Positions 27,322 to 36,663 of a DNA stretch of 47,388 bases are shown one piece after another. Source of the DNA: Nitromaritima sp964584125 (GTDB lineage: Bacteria > Nitrospinota > Nitrospinia > Nitrospinales > VA-1); assembly GCA_964584125.1 (NCBI GenBank), contig CAZOYP010000005.1, positions 1-47,388 on the forward strand. Direction: 5' to 3'. The translations under genes and the position numbers were made by a program. Every line of letters starts with the position of its first letter. The first letter of the stretch is position 1. The notes below the pieces were generated by a model that was not told where the DNA came from, did not search any database, and saw nothing but the letters and a program-made list of their open reading frames with translations.

Positions 27322-28443
27322 ATGAAAGTTCCGTTATTAGACATTCCAGCTTCCTATGAAAAAATTTTAGCCGACGTTGAAAGTAAAATTAATCAAGTCA
27401 TCCAATCTGGTCAGTTTATTCTTGGTCCTATTGTTGAAGAATTGGAGCAAAAAATTTCAGCTTATTGTGGAACAAAGTATGCTGTCGGAGTTTCTTCTGG
27501 GACAGATGCCTTATTAATTTCATTGATGGCAGCTGGGATCGGCGAAGGTGATGAAGTTATAACCAGTCCATTCACCTTTTTTGCAACCGCCGGCTCTATA
27601 GCACGACTGGGTGCACGTCCTGTATTTGTCGATATCGAGCAAGACACATTCAATATAAACTCAAATCTAATAGAAAAAAGTATTACCGATAAAACACGTG
27701 CCATCATTCCAGTCCATCTTTATGGACAAAGTGCAAACATGGATTCAATTCTTGCATTGGCAAAAAAAAATAATTTAGTTGTAATAGAAGACGCCGCTCA
27801 AGCTATAGGTTCAGAATATAAACGGCGAAGGACTGGTTCAATGGGCGACTATGGTTGTTTTTCATTCTTCCCTACTAAAAATCTAGGAGGTTTTGGTGAC
27901 GGAGGAATGGTTACTATGTCCTCAGAGAATATTTATAATCAAGTCAAAGCCCTTCGAGTTCATGGATCAAGTCTCAAGTATTACCATAAAGTTATTGGGG
28001 GAAATTTTAGAATCGACGCCCTCCAAGCCGGGGTTGTACTGGCAAAAATTAAATACTTAGATGAATGGACCGAAAAACGTATAGGGAACGCCCAAACCTA
28101 TAATCGTCTTTTTAGCGAGCAGGGATTAGCCAATCACCTTACTATTCCCCCAGAAATTTTTCCGAGACATGTATACAACCAGTATGTAATTCGAGTCAAA
28201 AAAAAGAGGAATGAGCTCCGCAGTTTTCTTAGTAAAAATAACATATCTACCGAAATCTACTACCCCTTACCTCTTCACCTTCAAGATTGTTTTACTTTCC
28301 TTGGATACAATAAAGGAGCATTTCCTGAATCAGAGAAAGCTGCTGACGAAACAATCGCCCTACCAATATTCCCAGAGTTAGCGCAAAACCAGATAAACCA
28401 TGTTGTAGAAAAGATTGATGACTTTTTTAGAGAAATAAAATGA
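27322..28443 (+). CDS. DegT/DnrJ/EryC1/StrS-family sugar aminotransferase
   Basis: The 373-residue PLP enzyme contains VSSGTDALLISLMAAG (phosphate loop, near 57), TSPFTFFATAGS, VHLYGQSANMDSI, VIEDAAQAIGS with Asp157, and FFPTKNLGGFGDGG with the Schiff-base Lys186. These enzymes aminate a keto-sugar nucleotide at C3 or C4. The sequence resembles both WbpE-type (UDP-3-keto-GlcNAcA) and QdtB/DesV-type enzymes. A WbpA-type dehydrogenase 4 kb away would suit the former, the preceding rfb genes the latter. The stop overlaps the next gene by four bases (ATGA), so the two are coupled. Substrate undecided. Confidence 0.92.
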   Translation: MKVPLLDIPASYEKILADVESKINQVIQSGQFILGPIVEELEQKISAYCGTKYAVGVSSGTDALLISLMAAGIGEGDEVITSPFTFFATAGSIARLGARPVFVDIEQDTFNINSNLIEKSITDKTRAIIPVHLYGQSANMDSILALAKKNNLVVIEDAAQAIGSEYKRRRTGSMGDYGCFSFFPTKNLGGFGDGGMVTMSSENIYNQVKALRVHGSSLKYYHKVIGGNFRIDALQAGVVLAKIKYLDEWTEKRIGNAQTYNRLFSEQGLANHLTIPPEIFPRHVYNQYVIRVKKKRNELRSFLSKNNISTEIYYPLPLHLQDCFTFLGYNKGAFPESEKAADETIALPIFPELAQNQINHVVEKIDDFFREIK

Positions 28444-29459
28444 AAGTTTTAATTACTGGATCTGCTGGTTTTATAGGCTATCATACTTCAAAGCGTCTAC
28501 TAGACTCAGGCCATGATGTCATTGGACTTGATAGTTTAAATGACTACTACAGTATTAGCCTCAAAAAGGACCGGACAAAACTTCTTAAAAATTATGACCG
28601 ATTTTCATTCCACAAAATTAGTTTAGAAGACCAGAGTACCCTAGAAGTTTTATTCAAAAAAGAACTCCCTCAACGAGTTATCCATTTGGCTGCCCAGGCT
28701 GGCGTTCGTTATTCGATTGAACATCCGCAAGTGTACATACAAAGCAATATTGTTGGGACATTCAACATACTAGAGTGTTGTCGTTATAATCGAGTGGAGC
28801 ACCTTGTTTACGCTTCGTCAAGTTCGGTCTATGGACTGAATACCAAATATCCTTTTTCTGTCCATGAAAATGCAAGCCATCCTGCCTCCTTTTACGGAGC
28901 AACCAAACTTGCCAATGAGCTTATGGCACATTCATACTCGCACCTTTACGGGCTACCAACAACGGGGCTAAGATTTTTCACAGTCTATGGGCCATGGGGC
29001 CGCCCCGATATGGCCTTGTTCCTATTCACAAAATCTATTCTAGCGTCAAAGCCAATCAATTTGTATAATCAGGGGAATATGGTGAGAGATTTTACATATA
29101 TTGATGACATTGTTGAAGGAGTAAGCAGAATCTTTAATAAAACTCCTAAACCGAACCCAAACTGGCAAGAAACTAATCTTGATCCAGCATCATCTACCGC
29201 ACCCTACAGATTATATAATATTGGATCAGACCGGCCAATTCAGCTGATGGACTACGTTCAAGAAATCGAGAAGAACCTAGGGATTAAAGCAAAGTTAAAT
29301 TTGATGCCCATGCAGGACGGTGACGTTAAAAAATCACATGCAGATAATAGTGATCTAGTCAAAGATTTTGAATATTCCCCAAAATGGAATATTCAAAATG
29401 GAGTTGAACACTTTATTCAATGGTATCTCGATTATTACAATGTAAAGTTAAATAAGTGA
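28440..29459 (+). CDS. NAD-dependent epimerase, UDP-glucuronate 4-epimerase-like
   Basis: The 339-residue extended SDR has GSAGFIGYHTSKRLL at residues 7-21, DSLNDYYSISLKKDR (the hallmark NDYY of UDP-glucuronate 4-epimerases), HLAAQAGVRYSIEHP, ASSSSVYGLN, catalytic YGATK and FFTVYGPWGRPDMALFLF. The typical product is UDP-galacturonate made from UDP-glucuronate. The enzyme lacks an N-terminal membrane anchor. No UDP-glucose 6-dehydrogenase is in the window, so its UDP-glucuronate must come from elsewhere. It overlaps the aminotransferase gene by four bases and seems to end the operon. Confidence 0.93.
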   Translation: MKVLITGSAGFIGYHTSKRLLDSGHDVIGLDSLNDYYSISLKKDRTKLLKNYDRFSFHKISLEDQSTLEVLFKKELPQRVIHLAAQAGVRYSIEHPQVYIQSNIVGTFNILECCRYNRVEHLVYASSSSVYGLNTKYPFSVHENASHPASFYGATKLANELMAHSYSHLYGLPTTGLRFFTVYGPWGRPDMALFLFTKSILASKPINLYNQGNMVRDFTYIDDIVEGVSRIFNKTPKPNPNWQETNLDPASSTAPYRLYNIGSDRPIQLMDYVQEIEKNLGIKAKLNLMPMQDGDVKKSHADNSDLVKDFEYSPKWNIQNGVEHFIQWYLDYYNVKLNK

Positions 29460-29545
29460 TCTATAGCCTACCCTTATACTTTATATTTGATAAGATCGCC
29501 ACCTGTTATAAGCCTTCCCAAGTCAAATAGTTAAAGCTATAGAAA

Positions 29546-30763
29546 ATGCGCACAAATATAGTTGATTTTTTAGTAATAGGCGGTGGAATTATTGGAATTA
29601 GCATTGCTCGTGAATTAAAATCTCGGAATCGAGATTCTATAATATGTGTTTTAGAAAAAGAACATCAATGCGGCCTGCACGCAAGCGGTCGAAATAGTGG
29701 TATCCTACATGCTGGATTTTATTATACCGCTGATAGTCTCAAGGCTCGATTTACAAAAGAAGGAAATCAACGGTTAACCGAATACTGTAAAGTTAAAAAT
29801 CTTACACTAAAAAAGTGCGGGAAGCTTGTTGTTGCACAAAACGAATCCGAATTGGTTTGGCTCGAGGAATTGATGATTCGGGCTAAAAATAACGGTGTAC
29901 CACTTGAATTAATTTCCGCTGAAGAAAGTCAGAATATTGAACCGCGTGCTAAAACCTATCAAAAAGCTCTTTTTTCCCCAACCACCGCTTCAGTAAACCC
30001 AACAGAACTGATGGAATCGCTTTTATCAGATGCTGTAAAGGAAGGAGTTAAAATCAAAATGAACTCCAAGTATATAAATCGAGTAGGTAAGAACTCCATT
30101 AAAACATCAAATGGCACCATCGAAGCTAAATACATAATTAACGCAGCTGGGTTGTACGCTGATAAAATTGGAAAGGATTTTGGCTTCTCTAAAGACTACC
30201 GAATTTTGCCTTTTAAAGGACTTTATTTGTATTCCAACGAGCCCCCGGGAACTTTGAAAACTCATATCTATCCTGTGCCAAACCTCACTAATCCTTTTCT
30301 TGGAGTTCATTTTACAGTAACTACAGATAGTAAAATAAAGATAGGCCCTACAGCAATACCTGCTTTTTGGCGAGAGCAATATAAAGGATGGAGTAATTTT
30401 AATATAGCTGAGTTAACTGAAATTACTTTAAGGCAGGCTGGACTATTCCTATCTTCAAACTTTGATTTTAAATCACTGGCTTTTAGAGAGTTAAAAAAAT
30501 ATTCCAAGCCTCTACTAGTCTCTCTAGCCCAAAAACTTGCAAAAGGAACGAATACAAAAAACTACCGCCATTGGGGAAAGGCTGGAATAAGGGCACAACT
30601 CTTAAATATTCGAAAAAGAGAACTAGAAATGGACTTTATCCTCGAGGGAGACGAAAAGTCAATGCATATACTGAATGCAGTCTCTCCAGGACTTACATGT
30701 GCACTACCGTTTGCTGACTATGTTTGCGATCAAATCGAAGGGAAGATGAGTGGAAGCTATTAA
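29546..30763 (+). CDS. lhgO: L-2-hydroxyglutarate oxidase
   Basis: The 405-residue FAD enzyme begins with a dinucleotide fold DFLVIGGGIIGISIARELKS, then EKEHQCGLHASGRNSGILHAGFYY, a block diagnostic of LhgO and L2HGDH. It also has NAAGLYADKIGKDFGF, LPFKGLYLY, GVHFTVTTDSKIKIGPTA and VSPGLTCALPFADYV near the end. LhgO oxidises L-2-hydroxyglutarate to 2-oxoglutarate and passes electrons to the quinone pool at the membrane. It lies 86 bases after the epimerase on the same strand, but metabolically it stands apart from the sugar genes. It might also act on a related alpha-hydroxy acid. Confidence 0.92.
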   Translation: MRTNIVDFLVIGGGIIGISIARELKSRNRDSIICVLEKEHQCGLHASGRNSGILHAGFYYTADSLKARFTKEGNQRLTEYCKVKNLTLKKCGKLVVAQNESELVWLEELMIRAKNNGVPLELISAEESQNIEPRAKTYQKALFSPTTASVNPTELMESLLSDAVKEGVKIKMNSKYINRVGKNSIKTSNGTIEAKYIINAAGLYADKIGKDFGFSKDYRILPFKGLYLYSNEPPGTLKTHIYPVPNLTNPFLGVHFTVTTDSKIKIGPTAIPAFWREQYKGWSNFNIAELTEITLRQAGLFLSSNFDFKSLAFRELKKYSKPLLVSLAQKLAKGTNTKNYRHWGKAGIRAQLLNIRKRELEMDFILEGDEKSMHILNAVSPGLTCALPFADYVCDQIEGKMSGSY

Positions 30764-30781
30764 ATTCATTATTGGTTACTT

Positions 30782-31822
30782 TTATCGATTTAATTCATAA
30801 ATAATTTCAGGCTGGACAGACAACATTTCTTCTATCTCTTTGACCGATAGTTGGGGAGTGTTTTTAGAAGTACAATCTTCTATCTGACCGAACTGACTTT
30901 CTCCTTCGCTTAAATATTTATTGTAACTCAAATCCCTGTCATCCATGCTTAACCGAAGATAACCACCAAAGTCTTCAGATCTTAGAAGTTCTTCCTTCGA
31001 GACTAAAGTTTCATGCATTTTCTCTCCATGCCGCATGCCAATTATTTTAATTTCAGAACTTGACTGAAAAATATTTTTCAACGCTTGTGCAAGGTCTCCC
31101 ATCGAACAAGAGGAGGCATTACGAACAAAGATATCTCCCTGTTTACCATTTTCCAAAGCAAACCCCACCAAGTTAATCGCTTCCTTTAATGGCAACAAAA
31201 ATCTTGTCATGCGAGGCTCTGTTACTGTAAGCGGTTTCTTTTCTCTAATTAATTTCATGAAAAGTGGAATCACTGAGCCACGAGAAAACAAAACATTTCC
31301 ATAGCGAACTAAAGTTAAAACAGTCTTTCCTACAGAGAGTTTCCTTGATGCTGACTGGACTACTTTCTCCATAAGAGCTTTCGTTATACCAAGAGCATTA
31401 ACTGGATAAACTGCTTTGTCTGTACTGAGACTGACCACTTTAGAAACTCCATTGTTAATTGCGGATTCAATAACATTCTGGCTTCCAATAACGTTTGTCT
31501 GCATGGCTTGCATAGGAAAAAACTCACATGCAGGAACTTGCTTTAAAGCAGCGGCATGAAATACATAATCTACATCAGGCATCGCATCATCGACACTACT
31601 TCGGTCTCTCACATCCCCAATATAAAACTTTACTTTGGAGTTTTGAAGGCGCAGCCGCATATCATCCTGTTTCAACTCATCCCTACTAAACACCCTAATT
31701 TCTTTAAATTTTTTATCTAAAAGATAGTCAATAAAATATCCACCGAAGGAGCCCGTCCCACCTGTCACTAATATCGTTTTGCCTTCAAAAAGACTAGCTG
31801 GTAGTTTTTTATCAACAGCCAT
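30782..31822 (-). CDS. UDP-GlcNAc 4,6-dehydratase, CapE/FnlA type
   Basis: The 346 residues match the short FlaA1/CapD-like SDR group. They show VTGGTGSFGGYFIDYLL (19-35), FSRDELKQDDMR, YIGDVRDRSS, FHAAALKQVPACE, STDKAVYPVNALGITK (133-148) and VRYGNVLFSRGSVIPLF. The usual catalytic Tyr of YxxxK is Leu144, with Lys148 kept. CapE-type enzymes are known to lack this Tyr (Met, as I recall), so Leu is unusual but not fatal. These enzymes convert UDP-GlcNAc to a 4-keto-6-deoxy sugar and often invert C5, toward UDP-L-FucNAc or related residues. The partner reductase and 2-epimerase (FnlB/FnlC) are absent here. It converges on lhgO with 18 bases between. Confidence 0.9.
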   Translation of the reverse strand: MAVDKKLPASLFEGKTILVTGGTGSFGGYFIDYLLDKKFKEIRVFSRDELKQDDMRLRLQNSKVKFYIGDVRDRSSVDDAMPDVDYVFHAAALKQVPACEFFPMQAMQTNVIGSQNVIESAINNGVSKVVSLSTDKAVYPVNALGITKALMEKVVQSASRKLSVGKTVLTLVRYGNVLFSRGSVIPLFMKLIREKKPLTVTEPRMTRFLLPLKEAINLVGFALENGKQGDIFVRNASSCSMGDLAQALKNIFQSSSEIKIIGMRHGEKMHETLVSKEELLRSEDFGGYLRLSMDDRDLSYNKYLSEGESQFGQIEDCTSKNTPQLSVKEIEEMLSVQPEIIYELNR

Positions 31823-32369
31823 TAAAAAAGATACCCGAAAAAATTAAAATTAAGACAACAATTCAGTCTCAGAAAACTTTAGATAAAATTATACACAGGC
31901 GTAATTGTAACGAATTTTTACAAAAAAAACATTCACAATTATTTTTTAGAAGCAATGCCGGCGCATTAAGGATTGATCATGAAAACAATAACTATCCCAG
32001 CATCAGAACAAACATGCTTTTTATTTAAAACAAGCGACGGTTGGAGCTTACACCTTTTTCTTCTTAATCTCTGCTATAATCTAACATGATTTTAGTAACG
32101 CAAGTCAAAAGTTAATGAGGCTCATCACAGCTCTAATGCTTTATACTTTAAGCATTTTAAATTCTGGTTATCCAGCCATAATTAATAACTAAAAAATTTT
32201 TGCCCTAGAACTAATGTATCAATCCAATAATGACGTCAAAGAAAAAGATCAAACTTTTTAAAAATGAGGTGACTTTTAAGAAAATAGCACCAAAAGTACT
32301 TTTATACTACTTTACCAGCACTACAAAATTTTTGCCCACCCAAATAAAATATTTTTTTTCTTAAACATA
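31823..32369. other. long noncoding gap between divergent sugar genes
   Basis: These 547 bases separate the CapE-like gene (minus) and the WbpA-like gene (plus). Only tiny frames occur, such as 36 codons from 31979 and 25 codons from 32116, neither with a convincing ribosome site or family. A perfect TATAAT occurs near 32083, without a good -35 partner. I see no clear hairpin terminator, repeat array or tRNA fold. It may hold two promoters with long leaders. Confidence 0.5.
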
Positions 32370-33674
32370 ATGACTCTTCAAAAAATAAAGGAGAAAAAAG
32401 CGCGTATCGGAATAATTGGCCTTGGTTACGTAGGTTTGCCTTTAGCAATTGAGTTCTGCAAAGTCGGCTTTCAAGTTACCGGTCTTGACATAGACAAAGA
32501 AAAAATTGATCTATTGTCTCAAGGGAAAAGCTATATAAAGCATATCCCAAATAAAAACATAAACTATCTAATTCAAGGTAACAATTTTGTGGGCAGTACT
32601 GATTTTTCATCAATATGTCAATTAGACTGTATTTTAATTTGTGTTCCTACTCCTTTAAACAAAAATCGAGAACCCGATATGAGCTATGTTATTTCCACAG
32701 CTCAAAAGATATCTCCATATATTGCAAAGAACCAACTAATAATTCTTGAGTCAACCACCTTCCCAGGTACAACCCAAGAAGTACTAATACCTGAGCTAGA
32801 ACTGGGTAGTAAGCTAAGAGCTAATAATGATTTTTATATCGCATATTCACCTGAACGAGAGGATCCCAACAACAAGGAATATACAATCGCTACAACACCA
32901 AAAGTTATAGGTTCCGACGACCCTAGAGGGTTAGAGATTGCCGATAGTTTATATTCATATATCGTAAATAAAACTGTTCTCGTCTCTGGCACAAAGGTTG
33001 CCGAAGCAACAAAACTGACAGAAAACGTTTTTAGAGCAGTAAATATTGCATTGGTAAATGAATTAAAAGTAATCTACGAAAAAATGGGAATTGACATTTG
33101 GGAAGTAATAGAAGCTTGTAAAACAAAACCATTTGGATTTATGCCCTTTTATCCAGGACCTGGATTAGGAGGCCATTGTATTCCAATTGACCCTTTCTAC
33201 CTGACATGGAAAGCAAGAGAACATGGTATTACCACCCGCTTTATAGAGCTAGCTGGAGAAATAAACACATTGATGCCTGATTACGTCATACAAAAAATAA
33301 TTTTTGCTTTGAATAAGGAAGGAAAAAGTCTTAAAAATAGCCGAATTCTTTTACTTGGCCTAGCCTACAAAAAAAATATAGATGATACCCGCGAGTCGGT
33401 CACTTTTAAAATCATGGAGTTACTTGAAGCAAAAGGTGCATTCACAGATTATAATGACCCCTTTATTCCCAAGATCAAACCCACCAGAAAATACAAACAA
33501 TTTGTAGGAAAAAAAAGTGTGCCAATTGATACAGTTAACCAGTATGATTTGACAGTAATTTTAACTGACCATACATCCTATGATTTTGAAACCATAGTCA
33601 ACCAATCAAAGGCCATCGTAGACACTCGGAACGCATGCGGGTCAATAAAATCAATTAAAATCATTAAAGCGTAG
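32370..33674 (+). CDS. wbpA: UDP-N-acetylglucosamine 6-dehydrogenase, WbpA type
   Basis: The 434-residue nucleotide sugar dehydrogenase has an N-terminal GLGYVGLPLAIEFCKVGF (17-34), CVPTPLNKN, ESTTFPGTT, YSPEREDPNNKEY and the catalytic-Cys block GPGLGGHCIPIDPFYLTWKA with Cys270. The last block, with FIELAGEIN after it, is characteristic of the WbpA/WbpO group that oxidises UDP-HexNAc to the uronic acid using NAD in two steps. The C-terminal domain has LLGLAYKKNIDDTRES. The product, UDP-GlcNAcA, could be used by the aminotransferase 4 kb upstream. The gene stands alone on the plus strand, with a 547-base leader region. Confidence 0.93.
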   Translation: MTLQKIKEKKARIGIIGLGYVGLPLAIEFCKVGFQVTGLDIDKEKIDLLSQGKSYIKHIPNKNINYLIQGNNFVGSTDFSSICQLDCILICVPTPLNKNREPDMSYVISTAQKISPYIAKNQLIILESTTFPGTTQEVLIPELELGSKLRANNDFYIAYSPEREDPNNKEYTIATTPKVIGSDDPRGLEIADSLYSYIVNKTVLVSGTKVAEATKLTENVFRAVNIALVNELKVIYEKMGIDIWEVIEACKTKPFGFMPFYPGPGLGGHCIPIDPFYLTWKAREHGITTRFIELAGEINTLMPDYVIQKIIFALNKEGKSLKNSRILLLGLAYKKNIDDTRESVTFKIMELLEAKGAFTDYNDPFIPKIKPTRKYKQFVGKKSVPIDTVNQYDLTVILTDHTSYDFETIVNQSKAIVDTRNACGSIKSIKIIKA

Positions 33675-33762
33675 ACAGTTAATTCGAAGCAGAAGTTTAT
33701 ACCTACTACGAGCATGTTTCTAAAATATTTAACAGTATAAAAACTAACCTCAATTGAAAAAT

Positions 33763-34827
33763 TTAGGAACTATAGAATGTAGAAGATTTGTACTCATTGA
33801 GTCCATGAGAAAAAAAGACGTTAAGCGCAGCAATTAAGGGCACTGAAACTATAACCCCCACAAATCCAAAAAATTCTGCTCCTAATAAAACAGCTAACAT
33901 GATTGCTACTGGGTGCAATCCGATTTTTTCACCAACAATACGAGGAGTAATAATCATTCCCTCCAAACCTTGAACTACTGCAAAAACTCCTGCCACACCA
34001 AAAACAAGCATCCAGTCCTGAGTATGCATGAAGGTTAATATAGCAGCTGGAACAAAGCCAAACACGAGGCCCAAGTAGGGTACTAAATTTGCTAATCCGG
34101 CTAACAAACCTATAAAAAGGCTCATGGGAGTGCCACAAAAAAACAATCCTACGCTATAAAATCCTGCCATTATCAAGGAGACCATAAGTTGTCCTCTGAC
34201 AAAGCCTGCAAGCACACAATCCATTTCATTTATCAAATTCAGTGTACGTTCTCGAGATCTTAAAGGAACAAAGCTAAGTAATTTTTTGTTTATCACATCA
34301 TAATCTCGAAGCAGATAAAACATTGCCACTGGGATAATTACAAGATTAGCCAAAAGTAAAACAAAATTAAACAAACCCGTTACCGAACCCCATAAAATTG
34401 ACGTGATCGATGAAAGCGCTTTAAGAGGAAGCTCACCAACTTTTAAAAGTTCTTTATTTAGAATACTTTGAACTTTCTCTGAGTCCCCAATGACTCCTAG
34501 TAATGGATAAATCCATTCTTGCATTATCGCAATATAACTTGGCAAGTTATAAACCAATTGTTCGGCTTGTAATTTAAGTAATGGGAAAATTAAAAGTCCA
34601 ATACCTGTAATAAGCGAAAAAACTCCTACCATCAAAAAGAGAACAGCAAAAGTTCTAGAAATCTTTAAAGATTCGAGACGGTCCGTAACAGGATCCAATA
34701 GATAGGCTAAAGCAAAAGCAATGAAGAATGGAGTAAGCACTCGGCGAGAAAAATAGAAAAAAATAACCGCCAATAAAACTGCGACAATAATAATATATAT
34801 TGTCTGATTATTTTTCTCTCGACTCAT
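33763..34827 (-). CDS. AI-2E/PerM-family inner-membrane permease
   Basis: I take the ATG at 34827 (MSREKNNQ) as start. It is one base beyond the stop of the upstream gene and has GGTGA about seven bases before it; the frame runs four codons further to an ATG that overlaps that gene. The roughly 354-residue protein has eight or so membrane helices with family motifs: RRVLTPFFIAFALAYLLDPV, PLLKLQAEQL, DYDVINKKLLSFVP, GLLAGLANLVPYLGLVFGF and LEGMIITPRIVGEKIGLHPV. Members of PF01594 include E. coli TqsA and PerM, and Na+/H+ antiporters in Bacillus. The transported solute here is not known. Last gene of the scpB-rluB run. Confidence 0.9.
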   Translation of the reverse strand: MSREKNNQTIYIIIVAVLLAVIFFYFSRRVLTPFFIAFALAYLLDPVTDRLESLKISRTFAVLFLMVGVFSLITGIGLLIFPLLKLQAEQLVYNLPSYIAIMQEWIYPLLGVIGDSEKVQSILNKELLKVGELPLKALSSITSILWGSVTGLFNFVLLLANLVIIPVAMFYLLRDYDVINKKLLSFVPLRSRERTLNLINEMDCVLAGFVRGQLMVSLIMAGFYSVGLFFCGTPMSLFIGLLAGLANLVPYLGLVFGFVPAAILTFMHTQDWMLVFGVAGVFAVVQGLEGMIITPRIVGEKIGLHPVAIMLAVLLGAEFFGFVGVIVSVPLIAALNVFFSHGLNEYKSSTFYSS

Positions 34828-34828
34828 A

Positions 34829-35821
34829 TCAAAGGTCACCGAATGGCAGTGAGTTGTCTGTTTTAGGCAATTTAGTTATTGAGCGTTGAACCGCTCTCTT
34901 TTTTGAACTTGGTGCCCAATATTCTTCTATAGCAGGTATGAGAAACTCTGTTATTTTTTTTCCTGCTCGATGAAAAGCTTCACGTTCACTTGCAAAAGCT
35001 TCATTTTCAGAAGCTGAAGCGAAGTCACTTTTTGCGGCTACCACCGCCGATTGACTAGACGAAACAACCTTGACATTGATCCCCACTCTAACCTTCTGTC
35101 CTCCCAAGCTTACTTTATCTACCACAGAAGCCGAGGTAGCGTTGCCCACGATAACTATATCTGCTCCTACTTTCGATCCTATATTAACCGCTGCTGAGAT
35201 ATCACCATCTATAGCAGCAATTACTACTTTCTTAGAAATTTCATAGTGCAAAGAGTTTCTACGTACAACAGGAATCCCTGCCTCTATAAAACTTCTGGTT
35301 AGTAACATTTCGAAGATAGGCACAAACTCCCAAAAATTTGGGTCCTCAGGAGTACTTAAACTGCTTTCATTAATAAGTATTACAACCTGTTTTACAGCCT
35401 CGAAACCAACAGCAACTCCTCTTGTGTTCAAAGCTCTACTAATCGCTTCCTGAAAAAAAACTACTTCGACCTTAATACGACTCGTTAGCTCTACCGAATC
35501 ATCATATGCCTCTAAAAACCGATAAGATTTTACATATTTATTCGATGTTTTTAACATTTTTTGTATTTCTTTCCGATTTTGTTCAAAGTCATCCTCACCT
35601 AAAATTTCTCGTAAATCTTGTTCTAATGCTGATCTCAAAGCTATACTAACAGCCTTTTTTCTAGCCTTAACAAAGTCATTTTGCAATACCGGTACTTCCA
35701 CGCTTACCTCGTAAGATTCATCTAGGTCAAACTGAGCAAAAGAAATTACGGCTTGCCCAATCGTCATAAAAATTAAGACCATCCCAAAAACAATTTTCAC
35801 AAATGTTTCTTTATACATCAT
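34829..35821 (-). CDS. secreted protein of unknown function
   Basis: This 330-residue product has a signal peptide (KETFVKIVFGMVLIFMTIG, probable cut after SFA near residue 29), so it should be periplasmic or outer-membrane attached. Residues 35-130 show a repeated-alanine, charged helix-rich part (ARKKAVSIALRSALEQDL) that recalls FlgT-type N-terminal domains. Residues 145-300 look like an alpha/beta domain with VKQVVILINESS and GADIVIVGNATSASV, similar in feel to the CsgG/FlgT middle domain. These likenesses are impressions only. It overlaps rluB by four bases (ATGA) and is followed one base later by the AI-2E permease, so it is embedded in the operon. Function unknown. Confidence 0.75.
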   Translation of the reverse strand: MMYKETFVKIVFGMVLIFMTIGQAVISFAQFDLDESYEVSVEVPVLQNDFVKARKKAVSIALRSALEQDLREILGEDDFEQNRKEIQKMLKTSNKYVKSYRFLEAYDDSVELTSRIKVEVVFFQEAISRALNTRGVAVGFEAVKQVVILINESSLSTPEDPNFWEFVPIFEMLLTRSFIEAGIPVVRRNSLHYEISKKVVIAAIDGDISAAVNIGSKVGADIVIVGNATSASVVDKVSLGGQKVRVGINVKVVSSSQSAVVAAKSDFASASENEAFASEREAFHRAGKKITEFLIPAIEEYWAPSSKKRAVQRSITKLPKTDNSLPFGDL

Positions 35822-36612
35822 TGTTTCGCCTGATTTTTTTTGGGATTCGCCGTCGAGTGTTTTCGAGCTATTTTCTTATTTGCTGGTCCTTTATTAACTA
35901 AAAGCTCTAAAGATTTAATTTCCCGTGGACTCAAAAACCTATATGCGCCTATAGGAAGCCCTATCAAATTTAAGTTTCCAAAATGTGTTCGCTTTAGCCG
36001 TATTACTGAGTGACCAACAGTCTCACATATTCGCTTCACGTGTCGATTTTTCCCCTCAAACATTTTTATTTTTATAAAGCTATTTTTTCCACTTACACGA
36101 TCAACCTCAACCTCAAGCGGCAGGGTTGGTTGATTGTCCAGCCCTACCCCTCGCCTAAGACGACGCAAGGTTTTTTCATCCGGGATTCCCCTCACCTTAA
36201 CCAGATAATTACGTGGCATTTTATATTTTGGATCAAGTAATTTTTTAGATAAAGTTCCATCGCTACTTAGCAATAGAGCTCCCTGTGTATTATAATCAAG
36301 CCGCCCCACTGGGAAAACTCGAGTAGAAATATTTTTAATTAAATCCATGACTGTTTTACGCCCACGTTCATCCTCGCCCATTGTCGTAAGAAATTTCGTA
36401 GGTTTATTGAGTAAAATAAATACTCTTTCTTGTGACCGAGGAATCAATTTTCCGCGTGCACGAACCTCGTCCAATAGAGGGTCTACAGTGGTTCCAAGTT
36501 TGGTAACCACATTACCATTAACCTTGACACGACCTTCACTAATCCATCTCTCAGCTTCTCGTCGTGAGGTCAATCCTGCATCAGCTATTACTTTTTGCAA
36601 GCGGGTTTTCAT
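35818..36612 (-). CDS. rluB: RluB/RsuA-family pseudouridine synthase
   Basis: The 264-residue enzyme has an N-terminal S4 RNA-binding domain (RLQKVIADAGLTSRREAERW). The catalytic domain follows, with FPVGRLDYNTQGALLLSSDG carrying the catalytic Asp near residue 103, and KYKMPRNYLVKVRG and FEGKNRHVKRICETVGH after it. This is the RluB pattern, which modifies U2605 in helix 93 of 23S rRNA. Its C-terminus adds a basic Lys/Asn/Gln-rich tail. The neighbouring scpB on the same strand, 51 bases upstream, gives the common scpB-rluB pairing. It overlaps the downstream secreted protein by four bases. Firm to family, good to member. Confidence 0.93.
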   Translation of the reverse strand: MKTRLQKVIADAGLTSRREAERWISEGRVKVNGNVVTKLGTTVDPLLDEVRARGKLIPRSQERVFILLNKPTKFLTTMGEDERGRKTVMDLIKNISTRVFPVGRLDYNTQGALLLSSDGTLSKKLLDPKYKMPRNYLVKVRGIPDEKTLRRLRRGVGLDNQPTLPLEVEVDRVSGKNSFIKIKMFEGKNRHVKRICETVGHSVIRLKRTHFGNLNLIGLPIGAYRFLSPREIKSLELLVNKGPANKKIARKHSTANPKKNQAKQ

Positions 36613-36663
36613 TTTTTAAACGGTAGAGAAAAATTAAGTGAAAGTCTTTTAGCTGATCTCTAA

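Noticed and set aside
31979..32089. Short open frame in the 547-base gap
   Set aside because: Only 36 codons, no ribosome site and no recognisable composition.
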